This document shows, one piece after another, positions 37,358-45,952 of a DNA stretch of 64,000 bases (the stretch's first letter is position 1; every line of letters starts with the position of its first letter). A model generated the notes under the pieces. The model saw only the letters and a program-made list of their open reading frames with translations. It had not been told where the DNA came from and did not search any database. Origin of the DNA: Dolichospermum sp. DET69 (GTDB lineage Bacteria > Cyanobacteriota > Cyanobacteriia > Cyanobacteriales > Nostocaceae); assembly GCA_017355425.1 (NCBI GenBank), contig CP070233.1, positions 1,094,501 through 1,158,500 of the forward strand. The letters run 5' to 3'. The translations under genes and the position numbers were made by a program.

Positions 37358-38455
37358 ATGGTAAATCAATTAGAAATTACAGATCAACGCAAAGAAAATG
37401 CTGAAGCGGAAATTCGTGAAAATACAAAACGTGTTGACTACAACACCTTAGAATACCCTATAGAAGTAATTGTTCAAAAATATTTAGATGGAATAGATGA
37501 AGATGAAAATGAATTATTTATTCCAGACTATCAACGAGAAATGGCTTGGGATGAAGATAGACAATCAAAATTTATTGAATCTGTAATATTAGGTTTACCA
37601 ATACCTTATATTTTTGTTGCTGATATATCAGGTTCTGAAGATTTAGCACGATTAGAAATTATAGATGGAACACAACGTATTCGCACTTTAATTAGATTTA
37701 TTAACAATAAACTTAAATTAAAAAATCTTGAGAAATTAAAAACTCTAAATGGGTTTATTTTTGAAAATTTACCCTTACCACGTCAAAGACGTTTTAAGAG
37801 AACTAGTATTAGGATGATTGTATTAACAAAAGAAGCAGATGAAGAAATTAGAAGGGATCTTTTTCAAAGAATTAATAGTGGTAGTCTTGAATTAAATGAA
37901 ATGGAAAAACGGAGAGGAGGTCAACCAGGAAAGTGTCTTGATTTAATTGAGACACTATCGAAAGAACAACGATTTTTAAATTTATGCTCTTTTAGTAAAA
38001 CTGAAATTGACAAAAGAGATCCACAAGAATTTGTCTTACGGTTTTTTGCATTTTTAAATAATTATCAAAATTATGGTTTGTCTGATAACAAAGTTCATCA
38101 ATTTTTGGATGAATATTTAAAGCAAGAAAATAAATCTGATTTACTCAAGATAGATGTTATGAGAAATGACTTCTATTCAATGTTAGAATTTATAGAAAGA
38201 TATTGTCCTAATTCTTTACATATTTATCGAAAAATTAAGAATTTGTATGAACCTACCACTAGAATTAAGTTTGAATCTATTACGGTAGGAGTTACTCTAG
38301 CATTAAGACAAAATCAAACATTAATACCAAAATCTACTTCTTTTTTAGATTCTGAGGAATTTAAAAAACTAACGAAATCTGATGCTAGTAGTTCTCAAAA
38401 TAAAGTTATTCGTCGTATTGAGTATGTCCGTGATCAGCTTTTAGGTAATTCATGA
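37358..38455 (+). CDS. DUF262 (GmrSD-N-like, ParB-fold) protein of a two-gene defence-like operon
   Basis: A 365-residue DUF262 protein with the family signature IPDYQREMAWDEDRQSKFIE near residues 54-73, then LGLPIPYIFVAD, the catalytic-type IIDGTQRIRTL (DGQQR-like) and LFQRINSGSLELNEMEKR. DUF262 proteins have an NTP-dependent ParB/Srx-like fold and occur in GmrSD and many uncharacterised defence systems. Here it lacks the DUF1524 HNH domain of GmrD. Its stop overlaps the start of the next gene, a HEPN-type nuclease candidate, so the two likely act as sensor and effector. I chose ATG 37358. Confidence 0.85.
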   Translation: MVNQLEITDQRKENAEAEIRENTKRVDYNTLEYPIEVIVQKYLDGIDEDENELFIPDYQREMAWDEDRQSKFIESVILGLPIPYIFVADISGSEDLARLEIIDGTQRIRTLIRFINNKLKLKNLEKLKTLNGFIFENLPLPRQRRFKRTSIRMIVLTKEADEEIRRDLFQRINSGSLELNEMEKRRGGQPGKCLDLIETLSKEQRFLNLCSFSKTEIDKRDPQEFVLRFFAFLNNYQNYGLSDNKVHQFLDEYLKQENKSDLLKIDVMRNDFYSMLEFIERYCPNSLHIYRKIKNLYEPTTRIKFESITVGVTLALRQNQTLIPKSTSFLDSEEFKKLTKSDASSSQNKVIRRIEYVRDQLLGNS

Positions 38456-39162
38456 GAAGTACATTATTTGAAGATTTTGATAACCGCGCTCAAGAAGTAA
38501 GACGATATTTTATATTCTTGAAAAATTTAGAGAAAGGTTCAATTCAATTAAGTCTGGGAAATGCAAACAATCCCAAAATTAAACCTATTAATGAGGATCT
38601 AGAAAAAACTCTTAAAGCAACAGGATATTTGCTACTTTACAACCTAGTAGAATCTACAATGCGTAATGCAATTGTAACAATTTTTGATGAATTAAAAACT
38701 CAAAGAGTTTCTTTCGATGATGTAAGAGACGAAATTAAAAAGATTGTTATTGATAATCTAAAAGATAAAGATAATAAATCTACTAAAGATATTTTGGTTA
38801 CAGTTCAAAATATTTCTGTTGATATCATATCAGCTACTTTTAATAGAGATAGATTATTTTCAGGAAATATTGATGGAAAAAGAATCAAAGATACAGCCAA
38901 AATGTATGGATTTTCATATACTACTAATGCTAGAAAAACTGGAAATGGTAGTAATTTAGAAAAGATTAAAAATCATAGAAAAGACTTAGCACATGGTTTT
39001 AAGTCTTTTGAAGAAATTGGTAAAGATGCGACTGCTGATGAGTTATTTAAAATTCAAAAAAGAGTTATTTGTTATTTAAGGGAAATATTAGAAAATATAG
39101 AAATGTATATATCAAATCAAGAATATTTACAGAGAAATGAGCAAAATAGTGAAAATAATTAG
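38452..39162 (+). CDS. HEPN-like nuclease (MAE_28990/MAE_18760 type)
   Basis: A 236-residue protein of the HEPN-like family named after Microcystis genes MAE_28990 and MAE_18760. The N-terminal segment FEDFDNRAQEVRRYFIFLKN and TGYLLLYNLVESTMRNAI are typical, and the RNase motif R-x4-H is present as RKDLAHG with Arg 176 and His 181. HEPN proteins with this motif cleave RNA in toxin-antitoxin and abortive infection systems. ATG 38452 overlaps the DUF262 stop by 4 bases, so translation is coupled. Function is predicted from family, not shown here. Confidence 0.83.
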   Translation: MRSTLFEDFDNRAQEVRRYFIFLKNLEKGSIQLSLGNANNPKIKPINEDLEKTLKATGYLLLYNLVESTMRNAIVTIFDELKTQRVSFDDVRDEIKKIVIDNLKDKDNKSTKDILVTVQNISVDIISATFNRDRLFSGNIDGKRIKDTAKMYGFSYTTNARKTGNGSNLEKIKNHRKDLAHGFKSFEEIGKDATADELFKIQKRVICYLREILENIEMYISNQEYLQRNEQNSENN

Positions 39163-39193
39163 TGTATGGAAATTATAAAAAGGTGAACAAATA

Positions 39194-39607
39194 ATGTTAA
39201 AAACTTTTAAAGCTATTTTGAAAAATAATTCTATTCAATGGGTTGATGAGACTCCCAAAATAGAATTAGACAATTCCATAAAAGTGCATATTACTGTCTA
39301 TTTTGAGGAATTTTTTAATGCTTCTCAAATCTTACCAGTTTCTCAAGTGGTAATTGAGCAAGGAGTAAGACTAAAACAAATTAAAAAAATATCTCTAGGA
39401 GATGCTATTATTGCCGGAACAGCGTTAGTTTATGATCTAACTGTTGTCACTAGAAATATTGATGATTTTCGTTTTTACTTAGCACTTGGTCAACTTGTTT
39501 ATAAAGCTAATTTTGATGAAACAATTCAAGTTGTTGTTGATGAAAACCAACTTAAATTAATCATTATAGATACAGATAAAGAGGTTATTACCAAATGGAT
39601 AAGTTAG
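39194..39607 (+). pseudogene. Chimeric ORF: antitoxin start + PIN-toxin end + XisH end
   Basis: One 137-codon frame with three origins. Residues 1-38 (MLKTFKAILKNNSIQWVDET) look like the N-terminus of a small antitoxin. Residues about 39-91 (PVSQVVIEQGVRLKQIKKIS, GDAIIAGTALVYDLTVVTRN) are the C-terminal half of a PIN-domain toxin. Residues 92-137 ([20 protein letters not shown]) are the C-terminus of XisH. The first two PIN Asp residues and most of XisH are missing. The frame stays open across both joins. It overlaps the xisI gene by 13 bases, as xisH normally does. It may be expressed but is unlikely to work as toxin or as XisH. Confidence 0.7.
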
Positions 39608-39936
39608 AAAATTACCGATTTTTAATCAAAAAAATCTTAACAGAATATCATCAACTTTTTTCCTCTGCATCTCCTGATAATATAGAAATGCTCTTAGCTT
39701 TTGATGAGCAAAGAGATCAATATTTATGGTTTCAAGTTGGTTGGACAACTGAGGAAAGAATTAAGGGAATTTCTGTCCATATTCGCATTAAAAATGAGAA
39801 GATTTACATTGAGGAAGATTGGACTGAGGAAGGAATTGCAACTGAGTTATTAAGGGAAGGTGTACCAAAAGAGGATATTGTTTTGGCTTTTCATGATCCA
39901 GAAACTCGAAAACTGACGGAGTTTGCTGTGGCTTAA
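39595..39936 (+). CDS. xisI: fdxN-element excision controlling factor XisI
   Basis: A 113-residue XisI protein: [20 protein letters not shown], then [40 protein letters not shown] and an end [20 protein letters not shown] are the family pattern. XisI acts with XisH and XisF in excision of the fdxN DNA element in heterocysts, and many Nostocales carry extra xisHI copies of unclear role. The intact xisI sits behind a chimeric xisH remnant, so the pair is probably no longer functional. Confidence 0.9.
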   Translation: MDKLENYRFLIKKILTEYHQLFSSASPDNIEMLLAFDEQRDQYLWFQVGWTTEERIKGISVHIRIKNEKIYIEEDWTEEGIATELLREGVPKEDIVLAFHDPETRKLTEFAVA

Positions 39937-39962
39937 TAAGAACAGGCTTCTTTGATATTATG

Positions 39963-40118
39963 TAGGTTGAGGTGGGTCTGGATGAACTCACCTGAAATAT
40001 ATAGTAAAATCTTGTGGAACAGGCATCTTGCCTGTTATCTTTTTATAAGAATTAAATTTAATCATTTCACAGGACTGATTTTTACACTTTCACAGGCTTC
40101 CAGCCTGTGCTACTTAAA
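39963..40118. repeat. Intergenic hairpin units like those after acnB
   Basis: GGTGGGTCTGGATGAACTCACC and ACAGGCATCTTGCCTGT hairpins, and a CACAGGCTTCCAGCCTGTG hairpin. No gene is visible between 39937 and 40183. Confidence 0.6.
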
Positions 40119-40183
40119 CTTGTCATCGAAGAATATCAAATTTTACTGATTGTAATTAATATTGTTCAATAACCAATTGTCCA

Positions 40184-40351
40184 ATGGATAAATTATTAAT
40201 TAGTTTGCATAAAGCAACCAAAATTATGGAAGTGGATACAGAAATGTTTTGGCAAGTTTTAGAATTGATGTGGATAAATGTTTCATGCTCAGAATATCCC
40301 TATAGAGAAATCAACTATCAATTAACTATGATAATACATAAAAAAAGCTGA
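40184..40351 (+). pseudogene. Relic of a UPF0175-like small gene
   Basis: A 55-codon frame starts MDKLLISLHKATKIMEVDTE and then FWQVLELMWINVS. This matches the middle of the 79-residue gene at 42876 (RLISLHKAAEIMEMDTEVFL), then runs into unrelated sequence. It looks like a broken paralogue. Confidence 0.6.
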
Positions 40352-40475
40352 TTGTTTTTTGAGGGGGATATGTTATTACTTATATCTGTGAATTTTGAGG
40401 ATGTTTTAGGAAACAATTAAAACATAGCTTTTGTCAGCTAAAAATAATCACATTGTATTCAAAGGAGCAAATCAA

Positions 40476-42089
40476 ATGGTACAATTCAATGCAGCACTAA
40501 GAACAGAATATGAACAACTCTACAGAGATTGTCAAATCAAATCTGATAAACTAAGTCAAGTTGATACGATTGTTAATCGTCTTATGGACAATCGCTCTCG
40601 CTATAAAAAAGTAGAAAGACTGACTGATGTTCCTTGGTTTATTGTTGCAGTAATTCATCAACTAGAAGCTAGTGGAAATTTTAATACGCATTTACATAAT
40701 GGTGATCCATTAAGTGCTAAAACAACTCAAGTTCCTAAAAATCGTCCACCTGGAAAGCCACCTTTTACATGGGAAGAATCGGCACAAGATGCTTTAACTT
40801 TTGATGGCTTAAATAATTGGACTGATTGGAGTATTGTCGGAAGTTGTTGGAAACTTGAAGGCTACAATGGACTAGGTCATCGTCTATTTCATCCTAGCGT
40901 AAAATCTCCTTATTTATGGAGTTTTTCTAATCACTATACTAAAGGAAAATATGCTTCAGATGGAAAATTTGATCCTAATTTAGTGAGTCAACAATGCGGT
41001 GCTGTTGTTCTTCTCAAAAGAATGGAAGAAAAAGGATTTATTTCCTTATCACCAGAAAGTGGAGTGGGTGACGATATTGATACAAAAACAAAACAAAAAG
41101 AGGTGACATGGTTTGAACTTTTTCGTAAGGAAGAAGATGGCATATCTTATCCAGTTATCGCTGCTAATGCAGGTTCAGAACCTATTGAAGTAGTAGAATT
41201 AAAAACCAAACTAACGGATGAATTTGTAGATTTTTTAGGCAAATATCCTACAGCAAAAACCTTTTTAATTGCTCCCTCTAGTAAGGCTATTCCTTCTGTT
41301 ACCGCACCTGATATTATCATTACTCCTACCACTGATTTACCAACCTTAACTCGTATTCTGCGTTGGGGTAGTAAAGGAGATGATGTTAAAGCCTTACAAC
41401 AAGCACTTAATGATTTAGGATTTAATGCTGGCGAAGTAAATGGTGAATTTGAAAATAACACAGAAAATGCTGTTAAAGCTTTTCAGTTAAAAGCAGGTTT
41501 AATGGCTGATGGGGAAGTTGGTCCCATGACATGGGGTAAACTTGGCGGTAAATATGATGAGGGCTTTTCTGATGATCCATCTGATCCTATTTATTTACGA
41601 TTGGCTGGTTTTGCTGAAATTGAAGCCGCTAAAGGACTTACTTGGAGTAATGCAAGTAGTGAAGCGGAAAAATACCTCAAACCTTTCCGTAAACCTATGC
41701 AAAGTATAGGTCATATCGGAAGTGATCCAGTTTTTTATAATTGGTGTGCGGCTTTTGTTGCTTATTGTTGTCGTAACGTAGGAATTGATATACCAGATCA
41801 ACCTGAAGGTTTTTGGGCAACAATGGCTTTAGTTGAATCTTGGAAATTTTGGGCAAAACAAAACGATTTTTGGTGTCCTAAAGGTTCGGTAACTCCTATG
41901 CGTGGAGATATTGTTACTTTTGATTGGCCTGATAAGGATGCTCCGGGTGAATTTAATCATATTGGCATTATCAGAGCATATTCTCAAGGAAGTTCTGTAA
42001 TCAAAACTTCTGAAGGAAATAAAGATAATACCAGTGGTAACTTTACTCGTAATTTATCTTCTGTCTCAGGATTTATCAGAATCCGTTAA
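40476..42089 (+). CDS. Three-domain peptidoglycan hydrolase with PG-binding and CHAP-like domains
   Basis: A 537-residue protein. Residues 1-190 include VPWFIVAVIHQLEASGNFNT and VPKNRPPGKPPFTWEESAQD, a lysozyme-like region of phage or tailocin lysins. Residues about 290-350 are a PG-binding-1 domain (RWGSKGDDVKALQQALNDLG). Residues 365-537 are a CHAP-type amidase with Cys in NWCAAFVAYCC near residue 421 and His in FNHIGIIRAY near 494. No signal peptide is visible. I chose ATG 40476 because AAAGGAG lies 8 bases upstream; a TTG at 40431 is the alternative. No phage genes surround it, so it may be an isolated lysin or a cell-wall enzyme. Confidence 0.8.
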   Translation: MVQFNAALRTEYEQLYRDCQIKSDKLSQVDTIVNRLMDNRSRYKKVERLTDVPWFIVAVIHQLEASGNFNTHLHNGDPLSAKTTQVPKNRPPGKPPFTWEESAQDALTFDGLNNWTDWSIVGSCWKLEGYNGLGHRLFHPSVKSPYLWSFSNHYTKGKYASDGKFDPNLVSQQCGAVVLLKRMEEKGFISLSPESGVGDDIDTKTKQKEVTWFELFRKEEDGISYPVIAANAGSEPIEVVELKTKLTDEFVDFLGKYPTAKTFLIAPSSKAIPSVTAPDIIITPTTDLPTLTRILRWGSKGDDVKALQQALNDLGFNAGEVNGEFENNTENAVKAFQLKAGLMADGEVGPMTWGKLGGKYDEGFSDDPSDPIYLRLAGFAEIEAAKGLTWSNASSEAEKYLKPFRKPMQSIGHIGSDPVFYNWCAAFVAYCCRNVGIDIPDQPEGFWATMALVESWKFWAKQNDFWCPKGSVTPMRGDIVTFDWPDKDAPGEFNHIGIIRAYSQGSSVIKTSEGNKDNTSGNFTRNLSSVSGFIRIR

Positions 42090-42113
42090 CTGAGTAGAGT
42101 AGGAACTATAACA

Positions 42114-42160
42114 AAGCGATCGCTGTTTTTAGGGATAACCAAAGAGCGATCGCTTTTTAG
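42114..42160 (+). terminator. HIP1-containing hairpins with T tracts
   Basis: AAAGCGATCGCTGTTTTT and AGAGCGATCGCTTTTTAG are self-complementary around GCGATCGC and followed by T runs, starting 25 bases after the hydrolase stop. A third HIP1 site follows at 42180. They can terminate transcription, though HIP1 alone is no evidence. Confidence 0.5.
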
Positions 42161-42208
42161 TATACAGGAAGTTTGAAGAGCGATCGCATTCCTCCAACAT
42201 CCCAAACC

Positions 42209-42297
42209 GACCTAACCCCCCAACCCCCTTCCCTGCAAGGGAAGGGGGAGAAATCTTGCTCCCCTCTCCTTGTAGGAGAGGGGCTGGGGGAGAGGTC
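42209..42297. repeat. 89-bp GC-rich repeat, left of DUF559 gene
   Basis: It starts GACCTAACCCCCCAACCCCC and ends GGGGGAGAGGTC, with an inner CCTTCCCTGCAAGGGAAGG hairpin and a second GGAG/CTCC hairpin. The 42721-42810 copy has the same order and orientation. Confidence 0.8.
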
Positions 42298-42325
42298 AAA
42301 CACGATATAAAAACACACCCCACAA

Positions 42326-42727
42326 ATGAACAACCAACCACCGAAAAAAGACGGACTTCGTAACATAGTCATTGGACAAAAAATAGAACCCGTAAAACTC
42401 GAACGCGCCAAAGAAATGCGTCGCCAAATGACACCAGCAGAAAAAATTCTGTGGGAACATCTTCGCGCAAACCGCTTGCATGGTTTACATTTTCGCCGAC
42501 AACAAGTTATAGATGGTTTTATAGTAGATTTTTATTGTCATGCTGCTAGTTTAGTCATAGAAGTAGATGGAAAAATTCATGAACAACAAATTGAATATGA
42601 TATAGAAAGAGATAAAATTTTATCAGATAGAGGTTTGCGTTTATTGAGATTTAAAAATGAAGAAATAACAGAGAAAATTGATCAAGTTTTGATGCGAATT
42701 TATCAAACTTGTTCTGAAAAGACCTAA
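42326..42727 (+). CDS. DUF559 (Vsr-fold) endonuclease
   Basis: A 133-residue DUF559 protein. Residues 30-120 hold MTPAEKILWEHLRANRLHGL, then HFRRQQVIDGFIVDFYCHAA, VIEVDGKIHE and LLRFKNEEI, the restriction-like fold with a likely active site D-x-ExD. DUF559 proteins are Vsr-type nicking nucleases and are spread widely in cyanobacteria with flanking GC-rich repeats. Here direct repeats of about 90 bases lie on both sides, and the right one supplies the stop codon (TAA within GACCTAAC). The gene may therefore be part of a mobile unit. Confidence 0.82.
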   Translation: MNNQPPKKDGLRNIVIGQKIEPVKLERAKEMRRQMTPAEKILWEHLRANRLHGLHFRRQQVIDGFIVDFYCHAASLVIEVDGKIHEQQIEYDIERDKILSDRGLRLLRFKNEEITEKIDQVLMRIYQTCSEKT

Positions 42728-42810
42728 CCCCCCAGCCCCCTTCCCTACCAGGGAAGGGGGAGCAAGATTTACTCCCCTCTCCTGCAAGGAGAGGGGTTGG
42801 GGGAGAGGTC
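42721..42810. repeat. 90-bp GC-rich repeat, right of DUF559 gene
   Basis: Direct repeat of 42209-42297; it begins within the last two codons of the DUF559 gene. A related shorter core occurs in the MITE at 23597-23702. Confidence 0.8.
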
Positions 42811-42875
42811 AATATTGCTTTACCATTTGATATAATTATAAAAATAGACTTAATCCATGAACCAGTATCAAATAA

Positions 42876-43115
42876 ATGAATCACCCAACTACCTTTCAAG
42901 AAATTGCTTCTCAAGTGCAATTATTCCAGAGTATAGAACAGAAAGAAACATTTATATTTGTACTTGGTGCTTTAACATCTCGGTTGATTAGTTTACATAA
43001 AGCAGCCGAAATCATGGAAATGGATACAGAAGTATTTTTGAAAATTTTAGAATTAATGGGGATAGATTTTTCATATCTTACCGTTGAAGATATCGCTGAA
43101 TTTGCTATTGGTTAA
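42876..43115 (+). CDS. Small UPF0175-like protein
   Basis: A 79-residue protein with the core LISLHKAAEIMEMDTEVFLK then ILELMGIDFSYL, resembling the helix-turn-helix pattern of UPF0175 proteins, which often act as antitoxins. No toxin gene adjoins it on the same strand; a broken paralogue lies at 40184. Assignment is tentative. Confidence 0.55.
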   Translation: MNHPTTFQEIASQVQLFQSIEQKETFIFVLGALTSRLISLHKAAEIMEMDTEVFLKILELMGIDFSYLTVEDIAEFAIG

Positions 43116-43145
43116 GTTATAATTATAATTCAGTTTGGTAGATAA

Positions 43146-43352
43146 CTAACCAATTCCACTTTCTACAGAACCTGCCCATTCCTTAGCTAAATCATAAGCA
43201 GAAACTTCTTTATTTTCTGGTAATCTAGTTTTTTCTCTGTATATAAATTCCACAAAATCTAAAATAGTTTGTTGTTGTTCACTGGTGAGATTTCTAAATT
43301 TATCTAATAGAATATTTTCTTGAATTATATGTTTATCAATTGCTTGAGTCAT
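43146..43352 (-). CDS. DUF2281-like small antitoxin
   Basis: A 68-residue protein: HIIQENILLDKFRNLTSEQQ, then TILDFVEFIYREKTRL and an acidic tail AYDLAKEWAGSVESGIG. This is the usual layout of DUF2281-type antitoxins of cyanobacteria. No toxin follows on the minus strand; a RelE relic lies on the other strand at 43458. It may be an orphan. Confidence 0.65.
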   Translation of the reverse strand: MTQAIDKHIIQENILLDKFRNLTSEQQQTILDFVEFIYREKTRLPENKEVSAYDLAKEWAGSVESGIG

Positions 43353-43457
43353 AGTTTTTACCTTTGATTAATTTGACCTGAATATTTATATTGGTATTAT
43401 ATCAATTTTTTAAATTTTCGGCAACATACTTATAGCTGTTTATAATTATCACTACTC

Positions 43458-43550
43458 GACGTAAAACGTTTGACTAACTTTACTCCAGAATATCGTCTGA
43501 GAGTAGGTGATTATCGAGTTTTGTTTGAATTAGAAGAACAGCTATACTAA
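43458..43550 (+). pseudogene. RelE-type toxin relic
   Basis: The frame reads DVKRLTNFTPEYRLRVGDYR then VLFELEEQLY and stop. This is the middle of RelE toxins; the start and the final third are missing. Confidence 0.75.
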
Positions 43551-43795
43551 CCCACATTCCGCACCCTGGGGTGTCACATAGTATTATCACTTGATTTTCT
43601 CTTGATTTTTGGATATAAATTATGCCTTGTCGGCATCATGTATCCGTTAATTCATTGAGATTCGGTATATAATACATCCTCATTTCATCATAAAAAACAG
43701 TAAAAACCGATTGTGACAGTTGAGGGTGCGGAAGATAGGATACTAAATATTATATCAACAAAATCATAAAATTAGTAATTTTTGCGATCGCGCAA

Positions 43796-43924
43796 GTGCT
43801 GACCAGTCAGTTCGCTATTTTGGTTATGGGTATGGATCATCCTGTTTCCCTTCACACAGCTAGAGGACTGTACCTTTATGACCCCGATAGGTTTATGATG
43901 GAAATTTCTTGCCATCCTCATTAA
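43796..43924 (+). pseudogene. Possible relic of a VOC (glyoxalase-like) protein
   Basis: A 42-codon stretch from GTG 43796 contains MDHPVSLHTARGLYLYDPDR then FMMEISCHPH. The LYLYDPDxFxxE pattern resembles the end of VOC-family proteins. The rest of the domain is missing. The remaining sequence of the 43551-43795 gap shows no gene. Confidence 0.4.
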
Positions 43925-43932
43925 ATCCAAAC

Positions 43933-44211
43933 ATGGAAAAAATCTTAAAAGCTATTGCAGACGTAATTACTAACCCCCCAATTCCCCACGAACCCCAGAA
44001 ACAATCCTTAAAAAATTGGGCAATGTATTGCTTACGGGATAGAGGTTTTATAGTTGTTTTTGCCCAAAATGCTGATTTTGCAGTGCAGTTTAAAAACGGC
44101 GATAAATTCTATTTTAAAGTTACCAATAATGCCGATGATTTAGCCAATGATATCAACTGGATATTGTGGGATAGTGTGAATAAAACCACCAGTTTGATTC
44201 CTCAAGCATAG
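43933..44211 (+). CDS. Hypothetical protein, 92 residues
   Basis: A small alpha/beta protein: MEKILKAIADVITNPPIPHE, then YCLRDRGFIVVFAQNADFAV, then KFYFKVTNNADDLANDINWI. It reads like a complete domain with a strand-rich centre. I do not recognise the family. I chose ATG 43933 over an upstream TTG at 43909. A terminator follows 13 bases after the stop, which supports an expressed gene. Confidence 0.65.
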   Translation: MEKILKAIADVITNPPIPHEPQKQSLKNWAMYCLRDRGFIVVFAQNADFAVQFKNGDKFYFKVTNNADDLANDINWILWDSVNKTTSLIPQA

Positions 44212-44224
44212 AATTATCATCAAT

Positions 44225-44254
44225 AACCGCAGGTCTCAATTAATCTGCGGTTTT
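44225..44254 (+). terminator. Rho-independent terminator
   Basis: AACCGCAG (44225-44232) pairs with CTGCGGTT (44245-44252), followed by TT. It lies 13 bases after the preceding stop codon. Confidence 0.65.
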
Positions 44255-44302
44255 GCAAATAGGAAATGAGTAATATTTCCCAATTATCCACAAATACCAA
44301 GA

Positions 44303-45871
44303 TTAAATTATAAAAGGTTGTAATTGACGATCGCACCATTTACCCTCAACTAACTCTGTAACTAAAGGTGTGATCATAAACTTAGCAGGAAAACCTCCCT
44401 TCACATCCACCCGCACACAAGAATAAGGTTTTTTCCTCTCAAGACCACTACCACTCCGTCCCACATACAACAACGAATCTGCAACTTTGCGAATAGAAAG
44501 ATCATGATTACTGATAAAAGTTTCCTGCAATTCTCCTTCTTCCTGGCGTTGACGACGAGGACGATGACCACCACCACCAGAAATAATATAATTAATATGA
44601 GAATCTGCGTGTCCTGTATCAACCGTCCGCAAATGCTCTAAACAATGAGCGTGTCCGCTAAATACTATATCTACTACCGAGCGTTCCTGAGTTATATTAC
44701 CTAAACTTTTCGCTACATCATCAAAAACCTCCCGCAACCGATGACGGACAGCTAAAGTCTGTCCTTGATTCCATTTACTTCCTTCTGTAACATAAGGTGG
44801 ATGGTGGAAAAATATTACCCGTCCCCTCACAGCAGAATTATGCCAAGATGCAATTAATCTATCTTTTAACCACGCCAATTGTTCAAAATCAACATTAGTA
44901 TTAGTATGAGATTCCAATTGCTTTTCAATATCAATTTTTACCCCATTTATTTGGTCTAATTTAGCACTAAGTTCAGCCAGTAGTTCTGCTTCATCAGGTT
45001 TTTCTGAATTGAGTTTGTCACACTCTGCCAATATCTGTAATTCTTCCCTGTTAATTTCTTGACGACGTTGTGCTAATTCGCGTCGGAAATTATCCCCAGA
45101 TTGGTTATTAGGTAAAGGATCTGGAGTATTAAAAGTATTAGAATCTAAGGCAAAAAAGTCAATACCACCGTAACAAAAATTATAATAGCGATTAGGTAAG
45201 CGAGTATAACTTCCTGGTTGATAACGTAAACATCTACCCGTATCAGTTTTAGCAATATAATGCTGATTTAAATGCTGTTCTAAATCGGCTGGAGAAATTG
45301 CCGCCAAATAATCTAAAAATGCTCTAGCATAAGCATCACCTTGATTTGATCCATGCCAACCAATTTCAATATCTTTATAACGGAACATTTTCCGCAAAGA
45401 CAAAGTTGGGCCAGTTAGCAACCGATAGAGTAAAGGGACATCATAGTAATCATGATTACCCAAAACTGGCAAAATTGGCAACTTAAACACCATTTGATCA
45501 TAAGCAATATTTTGCGGCTGATTACCACCAACCAGAAATTCCCGATAAGGTTCAATAAAATTTGTTGGGTAATATTCACGAGAACCCACCATATAAATCA
45601 CATCACCCGTATGCAGCACAAACCGGCAATCATTACCATGATTTAAGATCATTTTCGCCACTTCCCGTTGGGGATGGTGGACAGAAGAGGATTTACTCCC
45701 AGTATCACCCATCACCATAAACGAAAACTCTGGACTTTGCTGGCTGCCATCATCTATTACCAGACAGGTTTGGTCAATTCCCTGTTGTAGAATACTTGAA
45801 TGTTTCCACCTTACCCGTTGTTTCATCTTTTGAATTTTGACCGGAATCGCTGGTTCAGAAATTAGTTTCAT
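44303..45871 (-). CDS. Calcineurin-like metallophosphoesterase
   Basis: A 522-residue metallophosphoesterase. The motifs are in order: FMVMGDTGSKSS (residues about 51-62), HTGDVIYMVGS, LGNHDYYDVP, FFHHPPY and FSGHAHCLEHL, giving all dimetal ligands. An inserted coiled coil of about 60 residues (RRQEINREELQILAECDKLN and following) lies before the last two motifs. This fits purple-acid-phosphatase-like enzymes, whose substrate is unknown. No signal peptide is visible. Confidence 0.88.
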   Translation of the reverse strand: MKLISEPAIPVKIQKMKQRVRWKHSSILQQGIDQTCLVIDDGSQQSPEFSFMVMGDTGSKSSSVHHPQREVAKMILNHGNDCRFVLHTGDVIYMVGSREYYPTNFIEPYREFLVGGNQPQNIAYDQMVFKLPILPVLGNHDYYDVPLLYRLLTGPTLSLRKMFRYKDIEIGWHGSNQGDAYARAFLDYLAAISPADLEQHLNQHYIAKTDTGRCLRYQPGSYTRLPNRYYNFCYGGIDFFALDSNTFNTPDPLPNNQSGDNFRRELAQRRQEINREELQILAECDKLNSEKPDEAELLAELSAKLDQINGVKIDIEKQLESHTNTNVDFEQLAWLKDRLIASWHNSAVRGRVIFFHHPPYVTEGSKWNQGQTLAVRHRLREVFDDVAKSLGNITQERSVVDIVFSGHAHCLEHLRTVDTGHADSHINYIISGGGGHRPRRQRQEEGELQETFISNHDLSIRKVADSLLYVGRSGSGLERKKPYSCVRVDVKGGFPAKFMITPLVTELVEGKWCDRQLQPFII

Positions 45872-45908
45872 ATCTAAAAATTAGTTGAATTTATTTTTGA
45901 ATTGGTTA

Positions 45909-45949
45909 TCCTGCTCATCCTTAAATCCTGGATATCCTGATTCAGACAA
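45909..45949. repeat. Dispersed CATCCTTAAATCCTGGATATCC repeat
   Basis: Another copy of the family at 9.9-10.9 kb, in the short gap between two minus-strand genes. Confidence 0.8.
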
Positions 45950-45952
45950 TTT

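Noticed and set aside
40476-42089. Prophage remnant based on the lysin-like gene
   Set aside because: No capsid, tail, holin, integrase or attachment sites are visible nearby; one hydrolase is not enough.
42129-42411. Minus-strand frames over the GC-rich repeat before the DUF559 gene
   Set aside because: They are translations of the repeat (for example SPSPTRRGE-type peptides) and overlap the DUF559 start.
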